Positions 40,251 through 49,287 of a stretch of 50,054 bases of DNA are shown one piece after another. Within the stretch, counting starts at the first letter, position 1; every line of letters starts with the position of its first letter. Where the stretch lies: assembly GCA_021780535.1 (NCBI GenBank), contig JAJXYN010000007.1, forward strand, positions 1 through 50,054. Reading direction: 5' to 3'. The notes below the pieces were generated by a model. That model was not told where the DNA came from and did not search any database. It worked only from the letters and a program-made list of their open reading frames with translations. The translations under genes were made by a program, and so were the position numbers. This DNA comes from a bacterium (GTDB lineage: Bacteria; Patescibacteriota; Patescibacteriia; JAGPKW01).

Positions 40251-40832
40251 TTAATTTATAATCTCCCCCATCATACAAACACCCCCCATACTAAACGCAT
40301 TCCCCTCATCAGTATCAACATGAACAGCATCACTAAATTCATCAGAAATTCTAACTTCAATATTGTCAAAAATTAAACCACGAGCACCAAATTCTCCTGT
40401 TTTTACCTTAACAATACTTTTATCAACTAAATTTAATTCCTTAGCAGTTTTTGTAGTACAGTGGAAATGTCTTTTAGCAATAATAACACCTTCCTTTAAA
40501 ATAATTTCACCTTTAGGTCCAACAAGTTTAATAGAAGCAGATCCTTCCAAATCGCCAGACAATCTCAAAGGAGCATCCACTTTCAAACGTCTTGCATCTG
40601 TTTGAGAAATTTCAACTTGAGATTTTAATCTAATTGGTCCTAGTATTCTAACATTATCAAGCCTTCCATCCGCAGAAATTAAATCAACTTTTTCAAGAGA
40701 AGCAAATTGACCGGGTTGAGAAAGTTCTTTAAAAAAAGTTAATTCATAATTAACACCAAACAAAACATCAAGATCCTCACGAGAAATGTGGACATGATGA
40801 GCAGAAACTTCAACTTTAACTCGTTTTAACAT
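40251..40832 (-). CDS. pduL: PduL-type phosphate acyltransferase
   Basis: 193 aa. The duplicated beta-barrel PduL domains show the zinc-binding and catalytic phrases VEVSAHHVHISREDLD, AKRHFHCTTKTA and VHVDTDEGNA. It interconverts acetyl-CoA (or propanoyl-CoA) and the acyl phosphate. There is no microcompartment gene nearby; the partner is acetate kinase two genes downstream, so it serves as the phosphotransacetylase. It has no encapsulation peptide at the N-terminus. Confidence 0.93.
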   Translation of the reverse strand: MLKRVKVEVSAHHVHISREDLDVLFGVNYELTFFKELSQPGQFASLEKVDLISADGRLDNVRILGPIRLKSQVEISQTDARRLKVDAPLRLSGDLEGSASIKLVGPKGEIILKEGVIIAKRHFHCTTKTAKELNLVDKSIVKVKTGEFGARGLIFDNIEVRISDEFSDAVHVDTDEGNAFSMGGVCMMGEIIN

Positions 40833-40930
40833 AGAAAAAATAAATTATACTTATTAAAATACTTAATATATAATAGAATAAAAGAAATATAATGGCAATA
40901 AATATAATTTAAAAATTCAAATTAATTATT

Positions 40931-41416
40931 ATGATTATTCTTGGTGTTGATCCAGGTTATGCAATAACAGGTTATGGCGTAATAGAAAAACTTGGCAATA
41001 AATATAAATATTTAGCACACGGGGTCATAACAACTGATTCTAGTTTAAATTTTCAAGAAAGGTTAAAAATAAACCATGAAGAATTAAATAAGATAATAAA
41101 ACAATACAAACCAGAATTATTTTCTATAGAAGAATTATTTTTTGCAAAAAATACAAAAACAGCAATTAATGTAGCACAAGCAAGAGGGGTAATAATATTA
41201 ACAGCATTACAAAATAATTTAAAAATATATGAATACACTCCGCTACAAATAAAACAAGCATTAACAGGTTATGGTAGAGCAGATAAAAATCAAATACAAC
41301 AAATGGTAAAAATATTATTAAACTTAAAAGCAATACCAAAACCAGATGATGCGGCAGATGCTCTCGCCATAGCAATCACTTGTGGAAATTCATATAAATC
41401 ATTATTAAATAAATAA
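40931..41416 (+). CDS. ruvC: Holliday junction resolvase RuvC
   Basis: 161 aa. The catalytic acidic residues are in place: D7 in ILGVDPGYAITGYG, E in FSIEELFF, and D-D in PDDAADALAIAI. It nicks Holliday junctions bound by RuvAB; ruvA is 6 kb away in the window. It is transcribed opposite to its neighbours, divergent from pduL with ~98 bp between starts, and ends in a 40-bp palindromic terminator shared with the pilin cluster. Confidence 0.96.
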   Translation: MIILGVDPGYAITGYGVIEKLGNKYKYLAHGVITTDSSLNFQERLKINHEELNKIIKQYKPELFSIEELFFAKNTKTAINVAQARGVIILTALQNNLKIYEYTPLQIKQALTGYGRADKNQIQQMVKILLNLKAIPKPDDAADALAIAITCGNSYKSLLNK

Positions 41417-41454
41417 AATAATAGGTTCCAGATATATCTGGAACCTATTATTTT
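41415..41454. terminator. Bidirectional terminator between ruvC and pilin cluster
   Basis: A perfect 40-nt palindrome with AAAATAATAGG ends flanks TTCCAGATATATCTGGAA. T-rich ends on both strands fit convergent termination. Confidence 0.88.
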
Positions 41455-41824
41455 ATTTAGCTATGAATTTAATATTATTAATAATAAACTGAGACAAAGA
41501 ATAAGCAGTAACAATTATTATAATTCCAATAGATGCACTCTTTATTAAGTCCCAAGCCTTTTTAGTTTTTCCAGAATCTCCTTTGGAGGTAAGATAAACA
41601 AAGCCCGCATATAATATAACAACAAGCATAACAGTAGCAGATAACCCCATTATAATCTGTATAACATTAGAAATAATAGTAGGAATATCGGCTTGACCAA
41701 ATAAACTTTTAGCTCCAAGATTTGTATTACTTAATCCATAATTATAAAAATCTTCAGCCAAAACAGAGTTATAAATAAACAAACTAAAAAATGATGATAA
41801 AACAAAAAATATTTTTTTTAACAT
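41453..41824 (-). CDS. TrbC/VirB2-like pilin, paralogue 1
   Basis: 123 aa. A signal peptide (~1-23, ending VLAEDF) and two hydrophobic helices (~50-75 and ~92-117) are separated by a short basic loop (SKGDSGKTKKAWDLIKSA). That hairpin plan is the TrbC/VirB2 pilin or integral-membrane pilin-like fold. In CPR genomes such genes come in tandem arrays and may form conjugative-type filaments or secretion components. It is the last gene of the four-gene array. Confidence 0.85.
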   Translation of the reverse strand: MLKKIFFVLSSFFSLFIYNSVLAEDFYNYGLSNTNLGAKSLFGQADIPTIISNVIQIIMGLSATVMLVVILYAGFVYLTSKGDSGKTKKAWDLIKSASIGIIIIVTAYSLSQFIINNIKFIAK

Positions 41825-41890
41825 AACAAAAACTTAAATTTAAGAATTTAAAAACAAATGCTAATTAATTTTAACATATTTTCCCAAATA

Positions 41891-41913
41891 TAAAAACATG
41901 AGAGTATCTCACG
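41891..41913 (-). terminator. Weak terminator after pilin paralogue 2
   Basis: CGTGAGA-TAC-TCTCATG (7 bp, one G-U) is followed by TTTTTAT on minus. Confidence 0.65.
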
Positions 41914-41931
41914 TCTTTATTAATAAACATA

Positions 41932-42393
41932 TTATGCTCCAACAGTCTTCAATAAACCACTTATCAAGAAAGCAGTAATAGCATATCCTGATACAATAAG
42001 AACCATGCCAACCGCACCAGCTATCATAATCTTTTTAGCAGAATCAATTTTTTGAGTATCTCCTTGAGAAAGCATCCACTTAACACCACCAGTAACAATA
42101 ATAACAGTAGCAACTATACCAAATAAACCAAGAATAACTTTAACAATATTACCTATTATTTGTGGCAAACTAGTGCCAGATAAACCAATATTATCACCAA
42201 CAGATTGAACATCATCACCACCAAACATATTTATACAAGTACATTTGTTAGTAGTAGTATCAGTTTGAGCATTATAACCCTTTGGACATTTACCATCAGA
42301 GCCACAATCTAAAGCATAAGTATTTGCTGTAAAAGACAAAGCCCCAAATACGATTACCAAAGAAAAAATTATGGAAGAAATAACCTTTTTCAT
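41932..42393 (-). CDS. TrbC/VirB2-like pilin, paralogue 2
   Basis: 153 aa. The signal peptide ends near ANTYALDC, a short Cys-rich extracytoplasmic segment follows (CGSDGKCPKGY, CTCINMFGG), and then come two helices (~80-105, ~122-147) joined by SQGDTQKIDSAKKIM. The loop motif (S-x-G-D-x-x-K) is shared with paralogues 1, 3 and 4. The two-helix core with basic loop is the TrbC/VirB2 plan. It is separated from paralogue 1 by a weak terminator. Confidence 0.85.
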   Translation of the reverse strand: MKKVISSIIFSLVIVFGALSFTANTYALDCGSDGKCPKGYNAQTDTTTNKCTCINMFGGDDVQSVGDNIGLSGTSLPQIIGNIVKVILGLFGIVATVIIVTGGVKWMLSQGDTQKIDSAKKIMIAGAVGMVLIVSGYAITAFLISGLLKTVGA

Positions 42394-42461
42394 ATTTATA
42401 AATTATTTTAATTATTTGTTTATTATATTATAACAGATATTTTTATTTTAAAAAATGTTTA

Positions 42462-43427
42462 TTATTTTATAAGAGGATAAGTAGCACTATTAATACAAAT
42501 CAAAGTAGTATCACCACTTGTTCCACTACAAGTACTGCTAGATAAAGTATTAGATACAACAGGGCTAGAAGCAAGACTAGATGTTAAAACATAAATGCAT
42601 CTTCCAGCACAAGAACTAGAAGAAACAGTACCACCACTACAAGAACAAAGATCACCATTACTTACGCCAGACTTAAATGAAGTACCCAAAATACTAGTTG
42701 GAGTAGTTGTAGTATTAGTGCTAGTTGTTGTATCTGTTTTATAACAATTCCATCCAGCTATATCTTTACAAAAACCATCTCCCGTTGGTATTTTTCCTGT
42801 TATATCAGCAAGATCCGTGGTTCTATAACAACTGCCACCAGATTTTCCACAATCATCTCCAGATTTAATAATATTACAAGTCTTATCAATACAATTACTA
42901 AAATTAGCAGAATACAAACAACAGAAAGAATCAGCAATATTATTACAGTCAGCCTGCGATGTACATGCAACATCTGTAGAGATATTAGGGGTTGGATTAC
43001 CGGTAACATTAGGGATAGTGGTAGTAAGAAAACTCACAATCGCATAACTAAATATAATTATTAAAATTCCACCAAAAGTATATTTAATAATTCCCATGCC
43101 TTTTTGATAAGCTTTTGGATCACCGTTAGAAATTAATATCATAACACCAGCATAAACAAAAGCTATAAGTCCAATGGTAGCAGAAAAACCAAGAATAATT
43201 TTTACAATAGTGTTTACTTTAGAAGCAACAGTATCTGCTAAAATTTTTTTATTATCAGTAGTTGATGTAAGGTCTGGGCAACTTCTCCCAGTTGGGTCAG
43301 ACAACAGATCTATTCCCACGGTTGTTATACCAACGCCACTTTTACTACAATCCGCAGCAAAAGAAACAGTACTAGAAATAATAAATAAAGAAAATAATAT
43401 TAAAAATAAACTTATATATCTTTTCAT
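42462..43427 (-). CDS. TrbC/VirB2-like pilin with long Cys-rich C-terminal domain, paralogue 3
   Basis: 321 aa. A signal peptide is followed by the two-helix pilin core (~72-97 and ~112-135; SNGDPKAYQKGMGIIKYTFGG loop) and a ~180-residue extension rich in Cys, Ser and Thr (e.g. CTSQADCNNIADSFCCLY, CSCSGGTVSSSSCAG). The extension would lie outside the cell or in the periplasm and probably contains several disulphides. Such domain-tipped pilins may be adhesive or tip subunits. Confidence 0.8.
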   Translation of the reverse strand: MKRYISLFLILFSLFIISSTVSFAADCSKSGVGITTVGIDLLSDPTGRSCPDLTSTTDNKKILADTVASKVNTIVKIILGFSATIGLIAFVYAGVMILISNGDPKAYQKGMGIIKYTFGGILIIIFSYAIVSFLTTTIPNVTGNPTPNISTDVACTSQADCNNIADSFCCLYSANFSNCIDKTCNIIKSGDDCGKSGGSCYRTTDLADITGKIPTGDGFCKDIAGWNCYKTDTTTSTNTTTTPTSILGTSFKSGVSNGDLCSCSGGTVSSSSCAGRCIYVLTSSLASSPVVSNTLSSSTCSGTSGDTTLICINSATYPLIK

Positions 43428-43444
43428 TTTAATTTTTTAAAAAA

Positions 43445-44056
43445 TTATTGACCACCAAAGAATAATTGCCACTTATTATCAACTAATGCTATAACAATAA
43501 ATTTAACAAGGGTATAAGCAAAAATAACTATCAACAACCCTATTACACTATTTTTCATAATATCTTGAGCCTTTTTGATTTTATCCTTATCACCACGAGA
43601 AATAATAATCATTATACCTCCATAAACAAACATTAATAATATAAAAATACCAGAAATACCAAGTGCTGTTCTTATAAGTGATGTCCATATAGGCGGAGCA
43701 TTTGCATAATCTAAAGGATTCCCAAATAAATCTTCTGCATTACAATCATTAACACATGGAACAAGACCGCCAGTTCCTCTAGGTATGCAAGTGCAACTAC
43801 CACTAACATTCATTACAGTACTAAGAGTATCATTAGTACCTGCACTCTTAACTGTACAAGTAGTTGTACTAACAGTAAAATTAAGAGGACAAGTAGATGT
43901 AGCAATACTACCAGAAACGCCACAAACACAATTAGCATTAGTATTTGCCGCAAAAACAAAATTAGAAGAAACATTAAAAACAAAAATTATAGCAACAACA
44001 CAAAAAAGACTTCCTATTTTTTTAAATTTTAAATTTTTAAATTTTAAATTTCCCAT
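43445..44056 (-). CDS. TrbC/VirB2-like pilin, paralogue 4
   Basis: 203 aa. The N-terminal region repeats NLKFK twice, then a signal-type helix (~17-38) precedes a Cys/Thr-rich segment (CVCGVSGSIATSTCPLNF) and the two-helix core (~120-145, ~165-190; SRGDKDKIKKAQDIMKNSV loop). Only 1 bp separates it from the solute-binding lipoprotein gene upstream, so it is translated from the same message. Confidence 0.82.
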   Translation of the reverse strand: MGNLKFKNLKFKKIGSLFCVVAIIFVFNVSSNFVFAANTNANCVCGVSGSIATSTCPLNFTVSTTTCTVKSAGTNDTLSTVMNVSGSCTCIPRGTGGLVPCVNDCNAEDLFGNPLDYANAPPIWTSLIRTALGISGIFILLMFVYGGIMIIISRGDKDKIKKAQDIMKNSVIGLLIVIFAYTLVKFIVIALVDNKWQLFFGGQ

Positions 44057-44057
44057 A

Positions 44058-45422
44058 TTACCATGTCATATTAAGTTGAGCATTAGCACCTTGTTCTAAA
44101 GTTTTTAAACTTTGATCTTCTGATTTATTCAAAACATCTAAAGCTAGCTTATTTAAAACAGATTCTGCTGTTGCATAATCCTTACCATGATACCAATCTT
44201 TCGCAGTAAATGCCTGTTTAGCAAACACTCCAATATCAGGATCATCTTGTTGTTTTCCAAGAATATTTCTAATAGCTGAAGGATTTTTAGCTGCATTTAA
44301 ATATTTAGTAACATTTGCTTCATCTGTAATATATTTAAGAAAATCCCATGCTTCATTTTGATGTAAGCTTTTTTTAGGAACAACTTCTACAAAATAATTT
44401 GCATAATTAACATTTTTAGTAGAGCCATCAATTTGAGGGACTGGGCTAACATAATAATTCAAACCAGGATTTTTAGCTTTAATTTGTGCATTATTGTATG
44501 AATAACCAAATGTATAAGCTACTTTTCCATCAGCAAAAGCATCTAAAGAATTTGGCATTGAAGCATTCCAAGAATAAACATCTTTATTTGGATTAGCAAA
44601 ATCAGTATAAAAAGAAACTGCTTCCATTCCTGGATTATAACCATTAGTTTCACCACCTACACAAAAAGACTCACCACAAGACATAGGAGAACCATTTTGC
44701 ATCATAAGAAGAGAAACTATATCAAAAGATCTATTCACATTATCAACCAAACCCAAAGAAGTCCCCGCCTGTATTATATTACCCTTTTTATCAACCAAAG
44801 TAAGTTGCTTTACGTCTTGTTTAAACTGAGACCACGTTAAAGCAGGTTCTGATATTCTTGCATTATCAAGTAAATCTCTATTATAAAATAAAGACAAGGT
44901 ATCAACAGCAAGTGGTAAACCATAAATAGCATTGTTTTTTACAACATCATCATAAACAACAGAAACAAATTTAGTTTTAATATCATTCAAAGTAGGAGAT
45001 ATGTTGGTTTTTTTAACATAATCCTTTGTGCCCTTTTTAGCATCAGTCACAATTTCATAAGTCATGTTTGTAGAGGCTGGCATTGTAGATAATCTATCAT
45101 TTGATATATATTCGCCAACCCATGTAGCTGGAATAGAAAAAATATCTGGGCCTTTATCTTCAGACCAAGCATTTATAAGTTCCTGTTTATATTCATCAAG
45201 TCTTAGTTTTTTATAATTTATAGTTACATAAGGATGATCTTTATTGTATTGATTTATCAAATCAGAAAAATCAGCACCATCATCTGTAATTCTCCAATAG
45301 TTCAAAGTAATTTGAGGTAAAGAAGCTTTAATTTGTGCCGTTTTATTATCATTTTTACATCCAAAACCAGAAAAAAATGTAAAAGATAAACATATAAAAA
45401 ATATAGCAAAAACCTTTTTCAT
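44058..45422 (-). CDS. Extracellular solute-binding lipoprotein (MalE/UgpB-like)
   Basis: 454 aa. A lipoprotein signal ends FFSGFGCKN, with the lipidated Cys at ~22. The mature part is a type 1 substrate-binding protein: YNKDHPYVTINYKKL, GPDIFSIPATWVGEY, AVDTLSLFYNRDLL and the second-lobe KVAYTFGYSYN. The fold usually delivers carbohydrate-type ligands to an ABC permease. No permease or ATPase is in the window; instead the gene opens the pilin array, so it may act with surface filaments or with a distant transporter. It has no SD. Confidence 0.88.
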   Translation of the reverse strand: MKKVFAIFFICLSFTFFSGFGCKNDNKTAQIKASLPQITLNYWRITDDGADFSDLINQYNKDHPYVTINYKKLRLDEYKQELINAWSEDKGPDIFSIPATWVGEYISNDRLSTMPASTNMTYEIVTDAKKGTKDYVKKTNISPTLNDIKTKFVSVVYDDVVKNNAIYGLPLAVDTLSLFYNRDLLDNARISEPALTWSQFKQDVKQLTLVDKKGNIIQAGTSLGLVDNVNRSFDIVSLLMMQNGSPMSCGESFCVGGETNGYNPGMEAVSFYTDFANPNKDVYSWNASMPNSLDAFADGKVAYTFGYSYNNAQIKAKNPGLNYYVSPVPQIDGSTKNVNYANYFVEVVPKKSLHQNEAWDFLKYITDEANVTKYLNAAKNPSAIRNILGKQQDDPDIGVFAKQAFTAKDWYHGKDYATAESVLNKLALDVLNKSEDQSLKTLEQGANAQLNMTW

Positions 45423-45434
45423 GAAAACAAATTT

Positions 45435-45508
45435 AAATATATAAAAATGTAAATATAGAAAAATAAAAACCTTTATATGTTTCTATGTTTTCATATTTCT
45501 ATATATTT
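45435..45508 (-). repeat. Imperfect AT-rich hairpin upstream of the solute-binding gene
   Basis: AAATATATA (45435) pairs with TATATATTT (45500), and the interior TTTCTATA and TATAGAAA blocks also match imperfectly. It resembles the inverted repeat at 14471-14527 in composition and position, upstream of a surface-protein gene. Confidence 0.35.
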
Positions 45509-45587
45509 ATTATAGCATAAAAAAAATAAAACAAAAATTAATTTGCTCTATTTTATATTTTATAATTTTGTATTTTTTCTCTTTTTT

Positions 45588-47057
45588 TTATTTTTTATTA
45601 TTAATTGCATTGCTCAATTCTTCAACTTCATCCCATGGTAAAATTTCACCATTTTTTACAGCTATTCCTTTTTCTGCTCCTTTACCAGTACAAACAATAA
45701 CATCTCCAGGATTTGCCAAACTAACAGCTTTAATAATAGCTTCTTTTCTATCTAATATTTTAAATGCATTAATATTTTCTTCTTTCTTATTATTTAAATT
45801 TCTTACAATTTTATCAACAACTCTGTCACTATTTTTATCTTCAACATCATTAATAACTCCAACAAAAACATCCTCAATTATTTTCATAGGATCATCATCA
45901 TACGGATCTTCATTAGTTACAACAACATAGTTGCAGAAAGAACCAGCGGCATTACCTTTATCAAAACGAACAACTTTATCTCTCCCACCACCACAAGAAC
46001 CAATAACAGCTATTAATTTATTTTCTGGCTTTATTATTTTCAACAAATTATTATAAACACCAGCAACACTATTAGGGTCATGTGCATAATCAACAAATCC
46101 AAATATTCCATTATTCCCTTTTATAAGCTGCATCCTACCATTAACTTGTTCAATTTTACTTAAAGCATTTTTTATATTTTCTAAATCAAAACCGAGAGAT
46201 AAGGCAACAGAAGCTGCAGCTAAAGAATTATAAACATTAAATAAACCAGTTAATTTTAATTCAAATTTAGAATTTAAAATTTGCGACTTAAAATCATTCT
46301 TCGTTTTAATTTCAACTTCAAAATCAGTTTCTCCTAATTCTAATTTTATATTATTGGCTATCAAAAATTTATATTTTGGATCATTAATAAAATTTTGTAT
46401 TGGAAAATTATTATTCACCTCAGTATTAACAATATTAAATCCAAAAATTTCATCAACATTAAAATTAATAAAATCCAAAACATATTTATCATCAAAATTT
46501 GCAACAATAGATTTACTAATCTTTTTACCATTAATAACTTTTTCTTTTCTAGATTCTAATTGTTTAAATAATTTTAATTTAGCTTTCTTATAATTATCAA
46601 AACCACCATGAGCTTCAATATGTTCAGGTGTTATATTGGTAAAAACGCAAATATCATAATCTATACCAAAAGATCTAAATTGTTCAATACCTTGGGAAGT
46701 AGATTCAACAATCACATATTCACATTTAACATCCAACATTCTTCTCAAATATTTCTGCAATTTAAAACGACCCTGCATACCTTGTTTGGTAGTATTAACC
46801 CATTCTTCTCCCCCAATTTTAAAATTAATAGTTGTCATCATACCAACTTCTTTACCATTTTCTTCTAAAATTTTAGCAATCATATTACAAGTAGTAGTTT
46901 TACCATTAGTACCCGTAACACCAATAACGATCATTTTATGAGAAGGAAAACCATAAATAACATTAGCAAACATAGCCAAAGAAAAATGATAGAACCTAAA
47001 TAAAAACTTAGGGGTAAAAGATTTTATAGTTTTTTTTATGTTGTAAATTAGAGACAT
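45588..47057 (-). CDS. murE: MurE-type UDP-MurNAc-dipeptide ligase, short N-terminus
   Basis: 489 aa. The central ATPase domain is canonical (VTGTNGKTTTCNMIAKIL, TNITPEHIEAHGGFDNY with the carbamylated-Lys region), followed by the C-terminal domain (DYAHDPNSVAGVYN, GSCGGGRDKVVRFD, TNEDPYDDDPMKIIEDV). The P-loop is at ~46 rather than ~110, so most of domain 1, which normally holds the UDP-MurNAc part, is missing or replaced by a hydrophobic stretch. It would add the third stem residue. The DNPR motif of diaminopimelate ligases reads EDPYDDDP, so the amino acid added is uncertain. Confidence 0.85.
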   Translation of the reverse strand: MSLIYNIKKTIKSFTPKFLFRFYHFSLAMFANVIYGFPSHKMIVIGVTGTNGKTTTCNMIAKILEENGKEVGMMTTINFKIGGEEWVNTTKQGMQGRFKLQKYLRRMLDVKCEYVIVESTSQGIEQFRSFGIDYDICVFTNITPEHIEAHGGFDNYKKAKLKLFKQLESRKEKVINGKKISKSIVANFDDKYVLDFINFNVDEIFGFNIVNTEVNNNFPIQNFINDPKYKFLIANNIKLELGETDFEVEIKTKNDFKSQILNSKFELKLTGLFNVYNSLAAASVALSLGFDLENIKNALSKIEQVNGRMQLIKGNNGIFGFVDYAHDPNSVAGVYNNLLKIIKPENKLIAVIGSCGGGRDKVVRFDKGNAAGSFCNYVVVTNEDPYDDDPMKIIEDVFVGVINDVEDKNSDRVVDKIVRNLNNKKEENINAFKILDRKEAIIKAVSLANPGDVIVCTGKGAEKGIAVKNGEILPWDEVEELSNAINNKK

Positions 47058-47081
47058 AGTATTTAATTTAAAATTTTTTTA

Positions 47082-47645
47082 TTATTTTCTTTTCAATGCA
47101 GCTTTCAATCTATCTTGTAAATCCAATCCATTATCCACATTTTTCAACATAATTTTAGCATCTTTTTCAGAATATCCAAGAGAAACAAGAGCAGAAACAG
47201 CCTCATCAGAACCACTAACATAGGAATTCTCAGCTATTATATCATCAATATTTAGTTTACCAGCAAGTTCCAATATAACCCTTTCAGCAGTTTTTTTACC
47301 AACACCTTTAACTTTAGAAACAAAAGCAACATCACCAGATAAGATTCCTTGCTTTAACATATTTACATCACTAGCAGAAGAAAGAATATTAATAGCAGTT
47401 TTAGGCCCAATACCTTTCACGGAAATTAATTTTTCAAAAAATTCTAATTCATTTGCATCCACAAAACCAAACAAATCATCAGCATCTTCACGTAAATTAT
47501 GATAAGTGAAAACCTCTAATTCAGACCCAATGTTTTTGGCAAGCAAAGAATAACCAGCATAAACCTTATACCCAACATCATGAACATCAAGAATAATGTA
47601 ATCTTTAAAAATATATTTAATTGTACCTTTTAAATATGCAATCAT
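47082..47645 (-). CDS. ruvA: Holliday junction DNA helicase subunit RuvA
   Basis: 187 aa. The N-terminal OB domain (MIAYLKGTIKYIFKDYIILDVHDVGYKVY), tandem helix-hairpin-helix motifs (LISVKGIGPKTAINIL and VSKVKGVGKKTAERVILEL) and C-terminal UBA-like domain III (DEAVSALVSLGYSEKDA) are all in order. It tetramerises on four-way junctions and loads RuvB. It lies between metG and murE with 20-25 bp gaps; ruvC is 6 kb away on the other strand. Confidence 0.97.
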   Translation of the reverse strand: MIAYLKGTIKYIFKDYIILDVHDVGYKVYAGYSLLAKNIGSELEVFTYHNLREDADDLFGFVDANELEFFEKLISVKGIGPKTAINILSSASDVNMLKQGILSGDVAFVSKVKGVGKKTAERVILELAGKLNIDDIIAENSYVSGSDEAVSALVSLGYSEKDAKIMLKNVDNGLDLQDRLKAALKRK

Positions 47646-47664
47646 AATAAATAAATTTGAATTT

Positions 47665-49101
47665 TTAAATTATTTTCTTAAACAATATAATTTTTTCTCT
47701 ATTTTTCAAAGCTTCTTTAGCTTTCTTTGCAGATTCAGGAATAATTGCTTCGTATAAATCAGAAACTGAATAAAGCAAATAACTCAAATTATTTAAAACC
47801 TTCTGCACATCTTCTTTTGCTTTATCTTTTTCCCACGGTTTATTTTCTTGAATATATACATTACCAAAGGTAGCAAGTTCATTAATTAATTTAACGGCTT
47901 CCATTATTCTAAAATTTTCAAAATGAACTCCAGCATCAATAAAAACCTCATCTACTTTAATCTTAAAATTATCTTCAACATTATCAAAATCATTAATGTT
48001 CACTTCTTTAGCGTTAGACAAATGGATAACTCTATTTAATAAATTACCAAAATTATCAGCAAGCAATGAATTATATATATTAACAAGATCATCTTCTTTA
48101 TAAGGAGAATCCATGAAACCAAAACTAGAAGCAATATAAAATCTTATAGCCTCATAGCCATATTTATCTAATTGTTCAAATGGAGAAACCACATTACCAA
48201 GAGTCTTAGACATTTTTACGCCATCAGGTCCTAAAATCATACCATGAACTACTATACTTTTTGAATTTTTAAAACCAGCAGACATAAGCATTCCTTGCCA
48301 TATACCTCCCTGAAATCTTAAATTATCTGGACCACAAATTTGGTACATATTATCAGCATATTCATAATTCAAATCATCAGGGAACCCTATAGCTCCTATA
48401 TAATTAGATAATGCATCAAACCAAACATAAACAACTTGAGAAGGATCATTTAAAACATCAACCCCCCATGGTAAATTAATTTTTAATCTGGATATAGAAA
48501 TATCATCCATATCTTTAACAAAATTTTTAAGTTCTAACTCCTTAGCGGATGGGATTATAAAACTTTTATTATTATCAATATACTTCAAAAGTTTTTCTCT
48601 ATATTTAGAAAGTTTAAAAAAATAATTTTCTTCAGAATAAAAAATTGGCTCTTTATCATGATCCGGACATTTACCGTTTACTAAATCTTTTTCTATTTTA
48701 AAACTCTCGCAACCAACACAATATAAGCCTTCATATTTTTTTTTATATATATCTCCATTATTTAAACTTCTCTTCCAAAATTCTTGCACAACTTTAATAT
48801 GAGATTCATTACTAGTTCTATAAAAATTATCATAAGAAATATTAAAATAAGAACAAAACTCTTTTAATTTATTAGAATAAATATCAACAAAATCTTGAGG
48901 AGTCTTATTAATTTCAATAGCCTTATTATAAATTTTAGAACCATTCTCATCAGCACCAACATTAAAAAAAACATTTTCATTGCCAAGTTTCTTTCTCATA
49001 TAACGAACAATAATATCCGCCTGAATAAATTCAAGAGTATGCCCCATGTGAGGCTCAGCGTTAACATAAGGCAATGTTGTGGTAAGATAAAATTTTTCCA
49101 T
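47665..49101 (-). CDS. metG: Methionyl-tRNA synthetase
   Basis: 478 aa. Class I signatures: HIGH as PHMGH (~17-21), the zinc-binding knob (YCVGCESFKIEKDLVNGKCPDHD), and KMSKTLGN (~295). The C-terminal anticodon-binding helical domain is present; the EMAP/Trbp111-type C-terminal extension is absent. It charges both initiator and elongator tRNA-Met. It has no SD. It starts a metG-ruvA-murE run. Confidence 0.97.
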   Translation of the reverse strand: MEKFYLTTTLPYVNAEPHMGHTLEFIQADIIVRYMRKKLGNENVFFNVGADENGSKIYNKAIEINKTPQDFVDIYSNKLKEFCSYFNISYDNFYRTSNESHIKVVQEFWKRSLNNGDIYKKKYEGLYCVGCESFKIEKDLVNGKCPDHDKEPIFYSEENYFFKLSKYREKLLKYIDNNKSFIIPSAKELELKNFVKDMDDISISRLKINLPWGVDVLNDPSQVVYVWFDALSNYIGAIGFPDDLNYEYADNMYQICGPDNLRFQGGIWQGMLMSAGFKNSKSIVVHGMILGPDGVKMSKTLGNVVSPFEQLDKYGYEAIRFYIASSFGFMDSPYKEDDLVNIYNSLLADNFGNLLNRVIHLSNAKEVNINDFDNVEDNFKIKVDEVFIDAGVHFENFRIMEAVKLINELATFGNVYIQENKPWEKDKAKEDVQKVLNNLSYLLYSVSDLYEAIIPESAKKAKEALKNREKIILFKKII

Positions 49102-49242
49102 GAAAAAAAGTTAAATATAAAAATATGGAAATACAAAAAAGTTAAATAGTGTTTTTAATACTTTGTCCCAAAATAAATTTAATAATTATTTCAGCAAATC
49201 ATATATTAACACTACCACTTTATCATTTCCACAAATTTCTTT

Positions 49243-49277
49243 CAATACAAAAAGACGAGCAATCATCTCGTCTTTTT
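49243..49277 (-). terminator. Terminator of the DsbA-like gene
   Basis: AAAAAGACGAG-ATGATTG-CTCGTCTTTTT on minus is followed by GTATTG. An 11-bp stem. Confidence 0.88.
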
Positions 49278-49287
49278 TTAATTTCTA

